Below, piece after piece: positions 44,201 to 52,965 of a stretch of 64,000 nt of DNA. The notes below the pieces were generated by a model. It was not told the DNA's origin. It ran no database searches and was given only the letters and a program-made list of their open reading frames with translations. Numbering within the stretch: position 1 is the first letter of the stretch; each line of letters opens with the position of its first letter. The position numbers and the translations under genes are program-made. Source of the DNA: Prosthecobacter debontii (lineage in GTDB: Bacteria; Verrucomicrobiota; Verrucomicrobiia; Verrucomicrobiales; Akkermansiaceae); assembly GCA_945873125.1 (NCBI GenBank), contig CAMCBV010000005.1, forward strand, positions 37,172-101,171, in the 5' to 3' direction.

Positions 44201-44890
44201 GTGAGTTCGCCACATACCAAAGAACGTATCATTGAAGCCGCAGAGGAAATCATGTCGAGGCGCAGTTTTCACTCGGTTGGCCTGAATGAAATACTCAAAG
44301 CGGTAGGCGTCCCCAAAGGCTCTTTTTATCATTGGTTTGAATCCAAGGAGCATTTCGGGGTCGAGCTTTTGAGGCACTACATAGCAGCCGCGACGGATGA
44401 AAAAAACCACGCGCTGTTTTCAAATGAGGTTGAGGAAAAACCCATGCCCCGTTTGCTGAGCTTCTTGGAAACCTCGATTCAGAAATTTGAAGACAACGGC
44501 AAGCGCTGTCCTTGTTTGGTGCTCAAGCTCGCGTCGGAAGTTACCGATCTCAGTGAACCGATGAGAGAAGTCCTCGCCGAGGGCATGAGCACATGGCTTG
44601 GGTTGCTGGCCGGAGTTTTCGACGAAGCGAAGGTTCTCGGACACATCTCCAAGGATGTGAACTCAAAACAAGAAGCTGAAATTTTTCGGGATCTTTGGGC
44701 TGGCTCCATCCAACGCGCCACCATATGCAAATCCGCCGCTCCAATGAAACTCGCACTTGGGTTTCTGAAAAACCGGATTTCCTCTTACCAAATCCCGTCC
44801 GACGGACCGCCATCTTGCACGCCACCAAGCCAACGGTCATTTCATCGAAATGACCCTACCAATTCCCATCCAACGGTAGGATCATTTTGA
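44201..44890 (+). CDS. TetR/AcrR family transcriptional regulator
   Basis: About 229 residues. The N-terminal helix-turn-helix is typical: TKERIIEAAEEIMSRRSFHSVGLNEILKAVGVPKGSFYHWFESKEHF. The ligand domain contains NGKRCPCLVLKLASEVTDLSEPM, a Cys-containing motif seen in NemR/AcuR-like members. It is followed by a tripartite RND operon that it probably represses. GTG 44201 is preferred because the operator palindrome (44175-44189) lies just upstream; the longer frame from TTG 44150 would include it. About the last 30 residues (PSDGPPSCTPPSQRS to GSF) are encoded by REPIN copies C1 and C2 and are unlike the family. Confidence 0.85.
   Translation: MSSPHTKERIIEAAEEIMSRRSFHSVGLNEILKAVGVPKGSFYHWFESKEHFGVELLRHYIAAATDEKNHALFSNEVEEKPMPRLLSFLETSIQKFEDNGKRCPCLVLKLASEVTDLSEPMREVLAEGMSTWLGLLAGVFDEAKVLGHISKDVNSKQEAEIFRDLWAGSIQRATICKSAAPMKLALGFLKNRISSYQIPSDGPPSCTPPSQRSFHRNDPTNSHPTVGSF
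44797..44860. repeat. REPIN-like element, left hairpin degraded (copy C1)
   Basis: Retains ACCGCCATCTTGC spacer, hairpin 2 (GGTCATTTC, ATC, GAAATGACC) and the outer CCTACC, but hairpin 1 is reduced to a short GTCC-GAC-GGAC palindrome. It lies inside the 3' end of the tetR-type gene. Confidence 0.78.
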
Positions 44891-44950
44891 TAAAACGACC
44901 GCCATCTTTTGCGACTACCCCATCGTTCACTTCATCGAATCGACCCTACC
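44875..44950. repeat. REPIN-like element (copy C2)
   Basis: Outer ends GGTAGG and CCTACC are intact, hairpin 1 is slightly decayed (two mismatches), and hairpin 2 is decayed. The tetR-type stop codon lies within hairpin 1. It separates the regulator from the RND channel gene. Confidence 0.8.
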
Positions 44951-44995
44951 AAGCCTAAAAACCCTTACCCATTCCACCTCTTGAAACTTCATTTC

Positions 44996-46387
44996 ATGGA
45001 TCGCATCGGCGCTATCACCGCTCTAGCTTTGCTTCTCGGCTCCTGCAACATGCTCGGACCTGAGCACTCGGTTCCTGAAACGGAATCCGCCAAAAAATAT
45101 AAAATCCACTCCGCCAGCTATGCATCACGCATGAGTAAGGATTGGTGGCGTGAGTTCGGAGACTCACAGCTCGACTCTCTCATGGCCGATCTTGGAAAGG
45201 GCAACTTCGATCTGCGTGCGGCCGAAGGCCGTCGCAACCAAGCTTATGCTGCCTTGGGAATCGATCGCACAAAACTCTACCCTGAAGTTTTGAGTGGAGC
45301 TTCGATAACGCGTTCACGCAACTCAGAAAACAGTAACGGTGGTAGTGGCGGCCCGATGAGCACCTACTACAACGAATACAATGTCTCGATGGCGCTTGGA
45401 TATGAGCTTGATCTTTGGGGTAGAGTGCGGCGCATTGTCGAAGCGGGAAATGCCAACGCGACAGCCGCCGAGATCTCTGTCGATCTAGTCAGACTCTCCC
45501 TTCAGGCACAACTCGCAAACAACTACTTCGCAATGCGTTTTCTCGACAGCGAAGCCGAAGTTCTTCAGCAGACGCTTAAAACGCGGAAGGAATCGCTGAA
45601 GCTTGCCAATGATCTTTTCAAGGCTGGAAAGTCTGGCGAGTTAGATGTTGCCCGTGCGGAGGCAGAACTCGCCAGCGCTCAAGCACTTTTGGTGAGCCTG
45701 CAAGGACCACGTGCAAATCTGGAAAACGCCATCGCCATTCTCGTTGGTAAAAATGCCTCGAACTTTAAAATCGCACAAGAAGGCATCCACCGTAATGCAC
45801 CTTCCCTATCCGCCGGAGTTCCTGCCGAACTTCTAGGCAGACGCCCCGATGTATTTGTTGCCGAACGAAAACTCGCCGCAAGTTCGGCCGAAATTGGAAT
45901 CAAAGAGGCTGGCTTCTATCCGAAATTTTTATTGATCGGCACCGGCGGTTTTTCAGCCATCCATTCATCCAACTTCCTGAAGTATTCGAGCAGTGAATTC
46001 GCCATCGGTCCGGATATCCAGTTACCGCTCTTACAAGGTATGCGCCGCAAATCGGATCTCGCACTCGCAAAGGCTCAACACGAAGAGGCGCTTGCAAATT
46101 ACCAGCAGACGGTTCTTGGAGCCTTTGCAGATGTCGAAAACGCACTCGCCACCCGCCAAGCCGCGATCAACGAAATCACCGCACAAAAAGAGAGCGTGGC
46201 TGCATCCGAAAAGGCGTTAAAACTATCCGATGCGCGTTATCGAGAAGGAGTTTCCAGCTACCTGGAATTCATCGATAGCCAACGTGAATTACTTAACGCC
46301 CAGCGCAACGAGGTTCAGGCAAGAGGCCGCTCGTTTGCTGCCACCGTGCAACTCATGCAAGCCCTTGGCGGTGGCTTTTCCAAATAA
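44996..46387 (+). CDS. NodT-family outer membrane channel lipoprotein
   Basis: A 463-residue TolC-family lipoprotein (lipobox LLGSC, Cys at about residue 17). Family features: WWREFGDSQLDSLMADLGKGNFDLRAAEGRRNQAYAALGIDRTKLYPEVLSGAS in the N-terminal third, LGYELDLWGRVRRIVEAG, then GVPAELLGRRPDVFVAERKLAASSAEIGIKEAGFYPKFLL and YREGVSSYLEFIDSQRELL. Forms the exit duct of the RND pump downstream. ATG 44996 is preferred to the 44909 frame start because it gives the signal peptide and the upstream part is repeat DNA. Confidence 0.92.
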   Translation: MDRIGAITALALLLGSCNMLGPEHSVPETESAKKYKIHSASYASRMSKDWWREFGDSQLDSLMADLGKGNFDLRAAEGRRNQAYAALGIDRTKLYPEVLSGASITRSRNSENSNGGSGGPMSTYYNEYNVSMALGYELDLWGRVRRIVEAGNANATAAEISVDLVRLSLQAQLANNYFAMRFLDSEAEVLQQTLKTRKESLKLANDLFKAGKSGELDVARAEAELASAQALLVSLQGPRANLENAIAILVGKNASNFKIAQEGIHRNAPSLSAGVPAELLGRRPDVFVAERKLAASSAEIGIKEAGFYPKFLLIGTGGFSAIHSSNFLKYSSSEFAIGPDIQLPLLQGMRRKSDLALAKAQHEEALANYQQTVLGAFADVENALATRQAAINEITAQKESVAASEKALKLSDARYREGVSSYLEFIDSQRELLNAQRNEVQARGRSFAATVQLMQALGGGFSK

Positions 46388-46409
46388 TTTTCACCCAGAC
46401 AGCACAACC

Positions 46410-47489
46410 ATGATCATGAAACTTCTCCTCGCTCCCTTCGCCCTGCTCTTTCTTACACAATGCGAATCTAACAAACAAACCGAGGGCCCGCCACCCCCGA
46501 TGCCGGTGAATGTTGCCAGTCCCGAACTGAAAACCATCGCACTCAAGGAAACCTACACAGGGCGCTTCACAGCTGTCGAAGAGGTAGCTCTTCAAGCCAG
46601 AGTCAGCGGCTATCTCGAATCCGTGCATTTCACCGAAGGACAGAAAATCAAAAAAGGCGATCTGATGTTTCGGATCGACCCACGGGTTTTCGATGCCTCA
46701 CAAGCACGCGCGGAGGCAGTTCAAAAACAAGCGGTTGCGAGGCTTGCTCTTGCAAAAAGCAGTCTCAATCGCGCAAATAATCTAGTAAAACAAAATGCGA
46801 TTTCACAAGAGGAGTTTGATAGGCGGCAGAGTGAACTCGCCCAGGCGGAAGCCGATCAACTCGTTGCTGATGCTGGCCTACGATCCGCAAGACTGGATCG
46901 CGAGTTCGCCGATATACATGCCCCGATATCCGGTATCGCAGGGCGCTACAATGTCACCGTCGGAAACTTCATTAGCGGTGGAAACGCAAACGCCACCCTT
47001 CTCACCACCATCGTCCCCCACAATCCGATCCATTGTAGTTTCGAAGTCGATGAACGTCGGGTTCTGCAAATCGCACGAATGTTTCTCAACGGCCAAACGG
47101 GTGGTAGGGAAAGCAAAACAGCGGAAGTTGAAATCGCCGTTTCGGATCACGATCCATTTGAGTTCAAAGGTGTCATCGATTTCACCGAAAACCAACTCGA
47201 CCGAGACACCGCAACCCTTCAAATCCGCGCCTTGGTGAAAAACGAGAATGAATTCCTCACGCCCGGTTTGTTCGCACGAGTCCGAGTTCCCGTCGGCGCA
47301 CCCGAGGAGCGAATGCTCGTTCGGGATGCCGCTCTTGGCTTCGACCAAGACAAACGCGTCGCATGGGTATTAAAAAAGGACAACACCGTCGAACGCCGGT
47401 TCGTGGAAGTCGGAACGCTGGACGGTGAATTGCGCGTGATCACTGCCGGGCTCAATCCCGATGAAAAAATCGCCGTTTCAGGAATTTAA
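46410..47489 (+). CDS. RND periplasmic adaptor lipoprotein (AcrA/MexE-like)
   Basis: A 359-residue membrane-fusion lipoprotein (lipobox LFLTQC, Cys near residue 17). Unlike the adaptor at 4441, it has the full layout: lipoyl half (ARVSGYLESVHFTEGQKIKKGDLMFRIDP), a coiled-coil hairpin of about 70 residues (AEAVQKQAVARLALAKSSLNRANNLVKQNAISQEEFDRRQSELAQAEADQLVADAGLRSA), the second lipoyl half (APISGIAGRYNVTVG), beta-barrel and membrane-proximal domain. It is 22 bp after the channel gene. The 175-bp gap to the pump gene contains REPIN copy D. Confidence 0.92.
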   Translation: MIMKLLLAPFALLFLTQCESNKQTEGPPPPMPVNVASPELKTIALKETYTGRFTAVEEVALQARVSGYLESVHFTEGQKIKKGDLMFRIDPRVFDASQARAEAVQKQAVARLALAKSSLNRANNLVKQNAISQEEFDRRQSELAQAEADQLVADAGLRSARLDREFADIHAPISGIAGRYNVTVGNFISGGNANATLLTTIVPHNPIHCSFEVDERRVLQIARMFLNGQTGGRESKTAEVEIAVSDHDPFEFKGVIDFTENQLDRDTATLQIRALVKNENEFLTPGLFARVRVPVGAPEERMLVRDAALGFDQDKRVAWVLKKDNTVERRFVEVGTLDGELRVITAGLNPDEKIAVSGI

Positions 47490-47545
47490 CTCCTCCGCCC
47501 AGACGCGCCCATCGCTCCCACCGTCGTTCCGATGTCATACACCAA

Positions 47546-47649
47546 AGGGTCGTTTTGATGAAACGAAGGCCATTTCACAAACCCGAGCTCATGATCAAAT
47601 TTCAAATGCGAATCATCATCAACCAGCGGTCATTTTATCAAAATGACCC
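47546..47649. repeat. REPIN-like element with enlarged spacer (copy D)
   Basis: Starts AGGGTCGTTTTGATGAAACGA (hairpin 1 decayed), then a longer spacer of about 60 bp, and ends with an intact hairpin 2 (GGTCATTTT, ATC, AAAATGACC). It lies inside the RND operon between adaptor and pump genes. Confidence 0.75.
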
Positions 47650-47664
47650 GACCGAACATTACGC

Positions 47665-50600
47665 ATGAAAAACTTTTCCTACTTTTTCATCGATCGCCCG
47701 CGCTTCGCAACGGTGATATCGATCCTGATTATTTTTATCGGCTCGATCTCTTACTTCTTGCTGCCGGTTGCGCAGTTTCCCGAAGTTGCGCCGCCCACCG
47801 TTGTCGTTTCGACCAGTTACCCGGGAGCCACGCCGGACACCATTGCCAAAACCCTCGCCGCTCCAATCGAGCAGGAAGTCAATGGCATCGAGAACATGCT
47901 CTACATGAACTCACAGAGCACGGCGGATGGGGGTTATCGCCTCACGGTCAGTTTCAAACTCGGCACCGATCTTGATAAGGCCCAGGTGCTGGTTCAGAAC
48001 CGAGTCGCCATTGCCGAGCCAAGGCTGCCCGAATCCGTCCGCCGCATTGGGATCACGGTTCAGAAATCCTCCCCCGACCTATTGTTGGTTGTTCAGATGT
48101 TCTCCAAGGATCAAACCTTTGATCTCGGCTACATAACCAATTACGCCCTTCTACAAGTCCGTGAAAAATTACGACGCATCGAAGGGGTCGGCGAAGTCAG
48201 GCTATTCGGTGCCAGAGAATACTCGATGCGGGTCTGGATGAACCCCGAGCGAATGGACTTCTACAAGATTTCCGCCGAAGAAGTCGTCTCCGCACTGCGC
48301 GACCAAAACCTACAAATCGCCGCAGGAACCATCGGCAAAGAACCTCTTGATCAAACGGTTCCATTTCAAATCAACGTCACAACACAAGGACGTCTGACCG
48401 AAAAAGAAGAGTTCGAAAAAATTGTCGTAAAGACCGGTTCAAATGGTCGTCTGGTCAGACTCGCCGATATCTCTCGCGTGGAGCTTGGGGCGCTTGATTA
48501 CAACGTGAACGCCTACCTCGACGGAGGTCCGACCGTTGCCCTTCCCATTTTCCAACAACCCGGATCGAACGCATTGGAAACTTCCGCAGCCATCCGCGAA
48601 ACCATGCGGGAAGTGCAGAAGGATTTCCCCAAAGGTCTCGATTACGCCATCGTTTACGATCCCACCCAGTTCATCGACAAATCGGTTGAGGCGGTGAAGC
48701 ACACGCTGATCGAGGCGATCCTTTTGGTCGTGTTGGTTATGATCGTTTTCCTCCAATCATGGAGAGCTGCCTTGATCCCTGTTCTGGCGATTCCTGTTTC
48801 ATTGATCGGCACTTTTGCGGTGATGCAGGCATTCGGCTACTCGATCAATAACCTGACCCTTTTCGGGCTCGTGCTGGCGATCGGCATTGTTGTCGATGAC
48901 GCGATTGTGGTGGTAGAAAATATCGAGAGAAATCTTGAAAGCGGGCTACCTCCCCGCGAGGCGACCCGGCGTTCGATGAAGGAGGTCAGCGGAGCGATTT
49001 TTGCGACCACTCTGGTGCTGCTGGCGGTGTTCATTCCAACCGCTTTTCTTTCCGGTATCTCCGGTCAGTTCTATCGTCAGTTTGCCCTCACGATCGCGAC
49101 ATCCACAGTCATCTCCAGCCTGGTATCGCTGACACTCAGTCCGGCGCTCGGTGTATTGCTGCTAAGGAAACATTCAGAAAAACAGGATCTCCTGAGCCGC
49201 TGCATGCATTTTGCATTCGGCTGGTTTTTCAGAATTTTCAATCGCGCCTTTGACGCAACGAACCGCGGCTACACCATACTCATTCGCCGCAGCCTCAGAC
49301 TCGGATTCATCATGCTGCTGCTCTACGGCGGACTCATCGCCATCGCAGGTCTCGGCTTCAAGAAAGTCCCAGAAGGATTTATTCCACCCCAAGACCAAGG
49401 CTATGCGATCGTCGCCGCACAACTTCCCACCGGTGCATCATTAGAACGGACCGATGACGTCGTGCGGCAGCTCATGAAACTCGTCTCCGAAGTCGAAGGC
49501 GTTGAGCACGTGGTCGGCTTCACGGGATTCAACGGCGCCACTTTCTCCAATGCGACAAACTCGATCGTGCTGTTCCCTATTTTCAAGCCATTCGCAAAGC
49601 GAGAATCCGGAGCGGTCATGTATGAACGGCTGACCCAAGCCATCAACCAAGTTGATGCCTTCGGCATCGTGATTCCTCCCCCCACCGTTCGCGGACTCGG
49701 CACCGGTGGCGGTTTCAAAATGCAGGTCCAGGACCGCGCCGACCTCGGTTACAGGGCATTGGAAAATGCCACATGGGATCTTGCCCGGGCGGCATCCAAT
49801 GAACCGGAAATTTCCCGTGCCTTCACTCCCTTCACCTCTGCCGGACCTCAATATTATGCAGACATCGATCGTGAAAAAGCCCTGATGCTCGGAGTCCCTC
49901 TGCAAAACCTTTTCCAAACATTGGAAATCCATCTCGGCTCGTCTTTCGTCAATGAACTCAATCTCTATGGCCGCACCTACCGCGTCACGGCCCAGGCGGA
50001 CAGTTCATTCCGAGACGACGCGGAGGATATCGCCAAACTCAAAACCCGAAACAGCTCCGGGGAAATGGTGCCACTGGGCTCATTGCTAAAACTTCGCCAA
50101 ACCACAGGTCCGGATCGTGTGGTCAGGCACAACCTCTATCCATCAGCTGATTTGATCGGAGCTGCCGCCCCCGGCTGTAGCAGCGGCCAGGCCATTGCCA
50201 AGATGGAACAACTCGCGGAAAAAGTCCTGCCACCTGGAATGAGCTACGAGTGGACGGAAATCGCTTTCGAGGAGACCCAAAAGAGCGGCTCAGCCCTAAT
50301 GGTTTTCCTTATCGCCATTCTCTTTGTTTTCCTCCTGCTCACCGCTCAATATGAGAGCTGGGGCCTACCCCTAGCTGTTGTCCTCACCGTGCCACTCTGT
50401 CTGGCAGGCGCTATTTGGGGAATCTACTTCCGCGGTATGGATAACAATATCTTATCCCAAATCGGCCTCGTCGTCCTCATCGGCCTCGCTTCGAAAAACG
50501 CGATCCTCATTGTCGAGTTCGCACGACAACTCGAAGATGAGGGCAAAGATCGTTTCGAAGCCGCCACTGAAGCCGCCAGACTGCGCCTGCGCCCGATCAT

Positions 50601-50811
50601 CATGACATCCCTGGCATTCATTCTCGGCGTAATACCTTTGGTCATCGCATCCGGACCCGGTGCAGAAATGCGGCAGGCGCTCGGAACCGTCGTCTTCTTC
50701 GGTATGATCGCTGTGACCTGCTTCGGCGTCCTGTTCGCGCCATTGTTCTACGTTCTAGTCAGAAAAGCAGTGAGGAGGCCGACTCCCAGAGAAGCTGAAT
50801 CGCCTCAGTAA
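47665..50811 (+). CDS. HAE1-type (AcrB/MexF-like) RND multidrug efflux pump
   Basis: A 1048-residue drug-type RND transporter. It begins MKNFSYFFIDRPRFATVISILIIFIG and has LPVAQFPEVAPPTVVVSTSYPGA, the helix-4 motif LAIGIVVDDAIVVVEN (proton-relay Asp pair and Glu), and helix-10/12 sequences such as LVVLIGLASKNAILIVEFAR. It probably exports hydrophobic or amphiphilic compounds, with the upstream adaptor and channel. The last 7 bp overlap the convergent L,D-transpeptidase gene. Confidence 0.95.
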   Translation: MKNFSYFFIDRPRFATVISILIIFIGSISYFLLPVAQFPEVAPPTVVVSTSYPGATPDTIAKTLAAPIEQEVNGIENMLYMNSQSTADGGYRLTVSFKLGTDLDKAQVLVQNRVAIAEPRLPESVRRIGITVQKSSPDLLLVVQMFSKDQTFDLGYITNYALLQVREKLRRIEGVGEVRLFGAREYSMRVWMNPERMDFYKISAEEVVSALRDQNLQIAAGTIGKEPLDQTVPFQINVTTQGRLTEKEEFEKIVVKTGSNGRLVRLADISRVELGALDYNVNAYLDGGPTVALPIFQQPGSNALETSAAIRETMREVQKDFPKGLDYAIVYDPTQFIDKSVEAVKHTLIEAILLVVLVMIVFLQSWRAALIPVLAIPVSLIGTFAVMQAFGYSINNLTLFGLVLAIGIVVDDAIVVVENIERNLESGLPPREATRRSMKEVSGAIFATTLVLLAVFIPTAFLSGISGQFYRQFALTIATSTVISSLVSLTLSPALGVLLLRKHSEKQDLLSRCMHFAFGWFFRIFNRAFDATNRGYTILIRRSLRLGFIMLLLYGGLIAIAGLGFKKVPEGFIPPQDQGYAIVAAQLPTGASLERTDDVVRQLMKLVSEVEGVEHVVGFTGFNGATFSNATNSIVLFPIFKPFAKRESGAVMYERLTQAINQVDAFGIVIPPPTVRGLGTGGGFKMQVQDRADLGYRALENATWDLARAASNEPEISRAFTPFTSAGPQYYADIDREKALMLGVPLQNLFQTLEIHLGSSFVNELNLYGRTYRVTAQADSSFRDDAEDIAKLKTRNSSGEMVPLGSLLKLRQTTGPDRVVRHNLYPSADLIGAAAPGCSSGQAIAKMEQLAEKVLPPGMSYEWTEIAFEETQKSGSALMVFLIAILFVFLLLTAQYESWGLPLAVVLTVPLCLAGAIWGIYFRGMDNNILSQIGLVVLIGLASKNAILIVEFARQLEDEGKDRFEAATEAARLRLRPIIMTSLAFILGVIPLVIASGPGAEMRQALGTVVFFGMIAVTCFGVLFAPLFYVLVRKAVRRPTPREAESPQ

Positions 50812-51371
50812 GCAACTTTAACAGGAGATCCGACTTTTACCTGTTCGTAAAGCAGAGGCACGAAATCCTTCGGCATGCGGATGCAGCCATGTGAAGCCGG
50901 ATCGCCGGGGGAAGGTATGTTTCCCACGTGCATTCCCACGCCATAATGTGTGATTCGCATCCAATAAGGCATCGGAGCAGGCACATACCGCTCACCCGGT
51001 TTCAGAGGAGAGCTGGGCGTTGCATCGTCGTTCACCATCTCACCCCATTCGTTTTCAATCCAACCATACTTGTTGGATGACTTATTGACGATTTTCTCGG
51101 TGACTCGATACGTTCCCGGACGGGTTGCGCGTCCTTCGATTCCCGTTGCCACAAAACTCCAACCGACTTCTTTTCCCGCGCGCTTGACCGTCGCGATCTG
51201 TTCGCTCAGGTCGATATGTATCGAAATCTCACCCGGACCGCCGACATCATGCCATTCATACATAATGCGTTCGGCTTTCGCCGGTTCCGGAGGTGGTCCG
51301 AAAGAACATGAGCTCAGCAGTCCGCAAAAAGCAGATGCGGCAATGTAAAACTTGATACGGGCGGAGTTCAT
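50805..51371 (-). CDS. L,D-transpeptidase lipoprotein (YkuD)
   Basis: A 188-residue protein with a lipobox (GLLSSC) and a YkuD catalytic domain. The signature HGCIRMP near residue 165 contains the nucleophilic Cys and follows GMHVGNIPSPGDPAS. Such enzymes cross-link peptidoglycan stem peptides (3-3 links) or attach proteins to the wall. A YGWIENEWGEMVNDD segment is also present. It converges on, and overlaps by 7 bp, the RND pump gene and is divergent from the cytochrome-PA14 gene. Confidence 0.88.
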   Translation of the reverse strand: MNSARIKFYIAASAFCGLLSSCSFGPPPEPAKAERIMYEWHDVGGPGEISIHIDLSEQIATVKRAGKEVGWSFVATGIEGRATRPGTYRVTEKIVNKSSNKYGWIENEWGEMVNDDATPSSPLKPGERYVPAPMPYWMRITHYGVGMHVGNIPSPGDPASHGCIRMPKDFVPLLYEQVKVGSPVKVAY

Positions 51372-51527
51372 CAGCGTGGCAATTGCTATTGTATGACAGT
51401 TTCGTCATGTAAAGCATTTGATGATAAGACGCTGTTTTTTTGGATTATTTTCACAAATATACTCATATTTCGGGCAATCTGTAAGAATCTGGAGCTAAAT
51501 TTCGTTCTTTCTAGAGCTTCTCAACAC

Positions 51528-52937
51528 ATGTCCTCGCTCAGATTTCTACCATTGATCACCGCTGTTCTTACCGCTCCTCTTTTCGCGGCGGCGCAAAACG
51601 GTGAGCAACTCTACACCCAGTTTTGCTCTGCTTGTCATGCAGTGGATGGAAAAGGGGCCAACAACGGCATGTTCCCTCCCCTTGCTGGCAGTTCATGGCT
51701 GCAGGATATGCCCAAACGCGCGGTTGCCATTGTCCTCTTCGGCTTGCATGGACCGATCGAAGTCAATGGCAAAAGTTACAACTTGGAAATGCCCCCACAA
51801 GGTGCGGCACTCACAGATGACCAAATTGTATCCATTCTCAACTACGTCAACAGCTCATGGGGCAACAAGGGAGAAACCGTGCCACGGGATCTCATCCGCG
51901 TCACGCGCTCTGAATTCGCGGCCCGCACGGAACCCTGGACCGCGCCGGAACTCCTCAAACTTTTTCCTCTTCCCATTCAAAAAACTGTCCTCTCCGATCT
52001 CACATCGCGTGTCTACAAGGGCCAGTGGAACCAAATTCCTGACTTTGACAAAATCCAGGCGGAAAACATCGAAGAAGAACACCATGGCAAGATCAGCCCA
52101 TCGATTTCCGGAATGGATGTTCATTTCGGGATTGTCTGGGAGGGTAACTTCATGGCTCCCGAAAACGCGGAATACGAGTTCGCTCTCGATTCGGACGATG
52201 GCGCACGCATCACTCTGAACGATCAGGTCGTTTGTGAAGTCAAGGGCACCGGCCCAATGAACGGCTCCCGGGCCATTCAGAACAAAATCACGCTCAAAGA
52301 GGGAAAAAACACGTTTCGAATGGATTATTTCCAAGGCACAGGACTCAAAGGACTGGAATTGAAATGGAAAAAGTCCGGCGACAAGGCATGGAATTGGCTC
52401 TCAGACAAACCGACACCCGTCAAAAAAGAAAGCCCGAGTATTCCGCTTAGCCCAACAGATGAAAGCACCGCGATCTATCGGAATTTCATCGAAGGCACCA
52501 CTGCCCGCGGCATCGGCTTCGGCTTTCCTGGTGACCTCAATCTCGTTTACTCGGCAGACAATCTCGCACCGGAACTTGTCTGGACCGGTGAATTCATGGA
52601 CGCGGGCCGCCATTGGACCAACCGCGGACAAGGCAATCAGCCACCATCCGGAGTCAATGTGATCAAGCTGACCAAAGACCGTTTTCTTCCTGCGGAAGCC
52701 CGCTTCAAAGGCTACTCTTTGGACTCGAAAGGTAACCCGACCTTCCATGTTTCCATCGGCAAGCAAGTTCTCAGCGATTCATGGAAGCCCGGAAAAGAAG
52801 GAACTTTACTTCGCACGCTGACACTCACCGGCGGACCCGAATTGAATATACCGCTCGGAAATGCGACGGTGGCAGGAGCGGAGTCCGCAACCCTGGCACC
52901 AGGCAAACCCGTGACGCTGACTTACCTCCTGAAATAA
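51528..52937 (+). CDS. Exported c-type cytochrome with PA14 domain
   Basis: A 469-residue protein: signal peptide (1-22), class I cytochrome c domain with haem motif CSACH (about residues 33-37) and a Met in LEMPPQGAALTDDQIVSILNYV, then a PA14-like carbohydrate-binding beta-sandwich (about 160-300; FMAPENAEYEFALDSDDGARITLNDQVV and NTFRMDYFQGTGLKGLELKWKK). A final beta-rich domain has LVWTGEFMDAGRHWTNRGQGNQPPSG. It probably captures a substrate surface and passes electrons from the dehydrogenase-like protein encoded 28 bp downstream. ATG 51528 is used; the upstream frame lacks a signal peptide and lies in AT-rich promoter DNA. Confidence 0.85.
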   Translation: MSSLRFLPLITAVLTAPLFAAAQNGEQLYTQFCSACHAVDGKGANNGMFPPLAGSSWLQDMPKRAVAIVLFGLHGPIEVNGKSYNLEMPPQGAALTDDQIVSILNYVNSSWGNKGETVPRDLIRVTRSEFAARTEPWTAPELLKLFPLPIQKTVLSDLTSRVYKGQWNQIPDFDKIQAENIEEEHHGKISPSISGMDVHFGIVWEGNFMAPENAEYEFALDSDDGARITLNDQVVCEVKGTGPMNGSRAIQNKITLKEGKNTFRMDYFQGTGLKGLELKWKKSGDKAWNWLSDKPTPVKKESPSIPLSPTDESTAIYRNFIEGTTARGIGFGFPGDLNLVYSADNLAPELVWTGEFMDAGRHWTNRGQGNQPPSGVNVIKLTKDRFLPAEARFKGYSLDSKGNPTFHVSIGKQVLSDSWKPGKEGTLLRTLTLTGGPELNIPLGNATVAGAESATLAPGKPVTLTYLLK

Positions 52938-52965
52938 TTCCCAGCACTTTTTTAGATTCACTATC

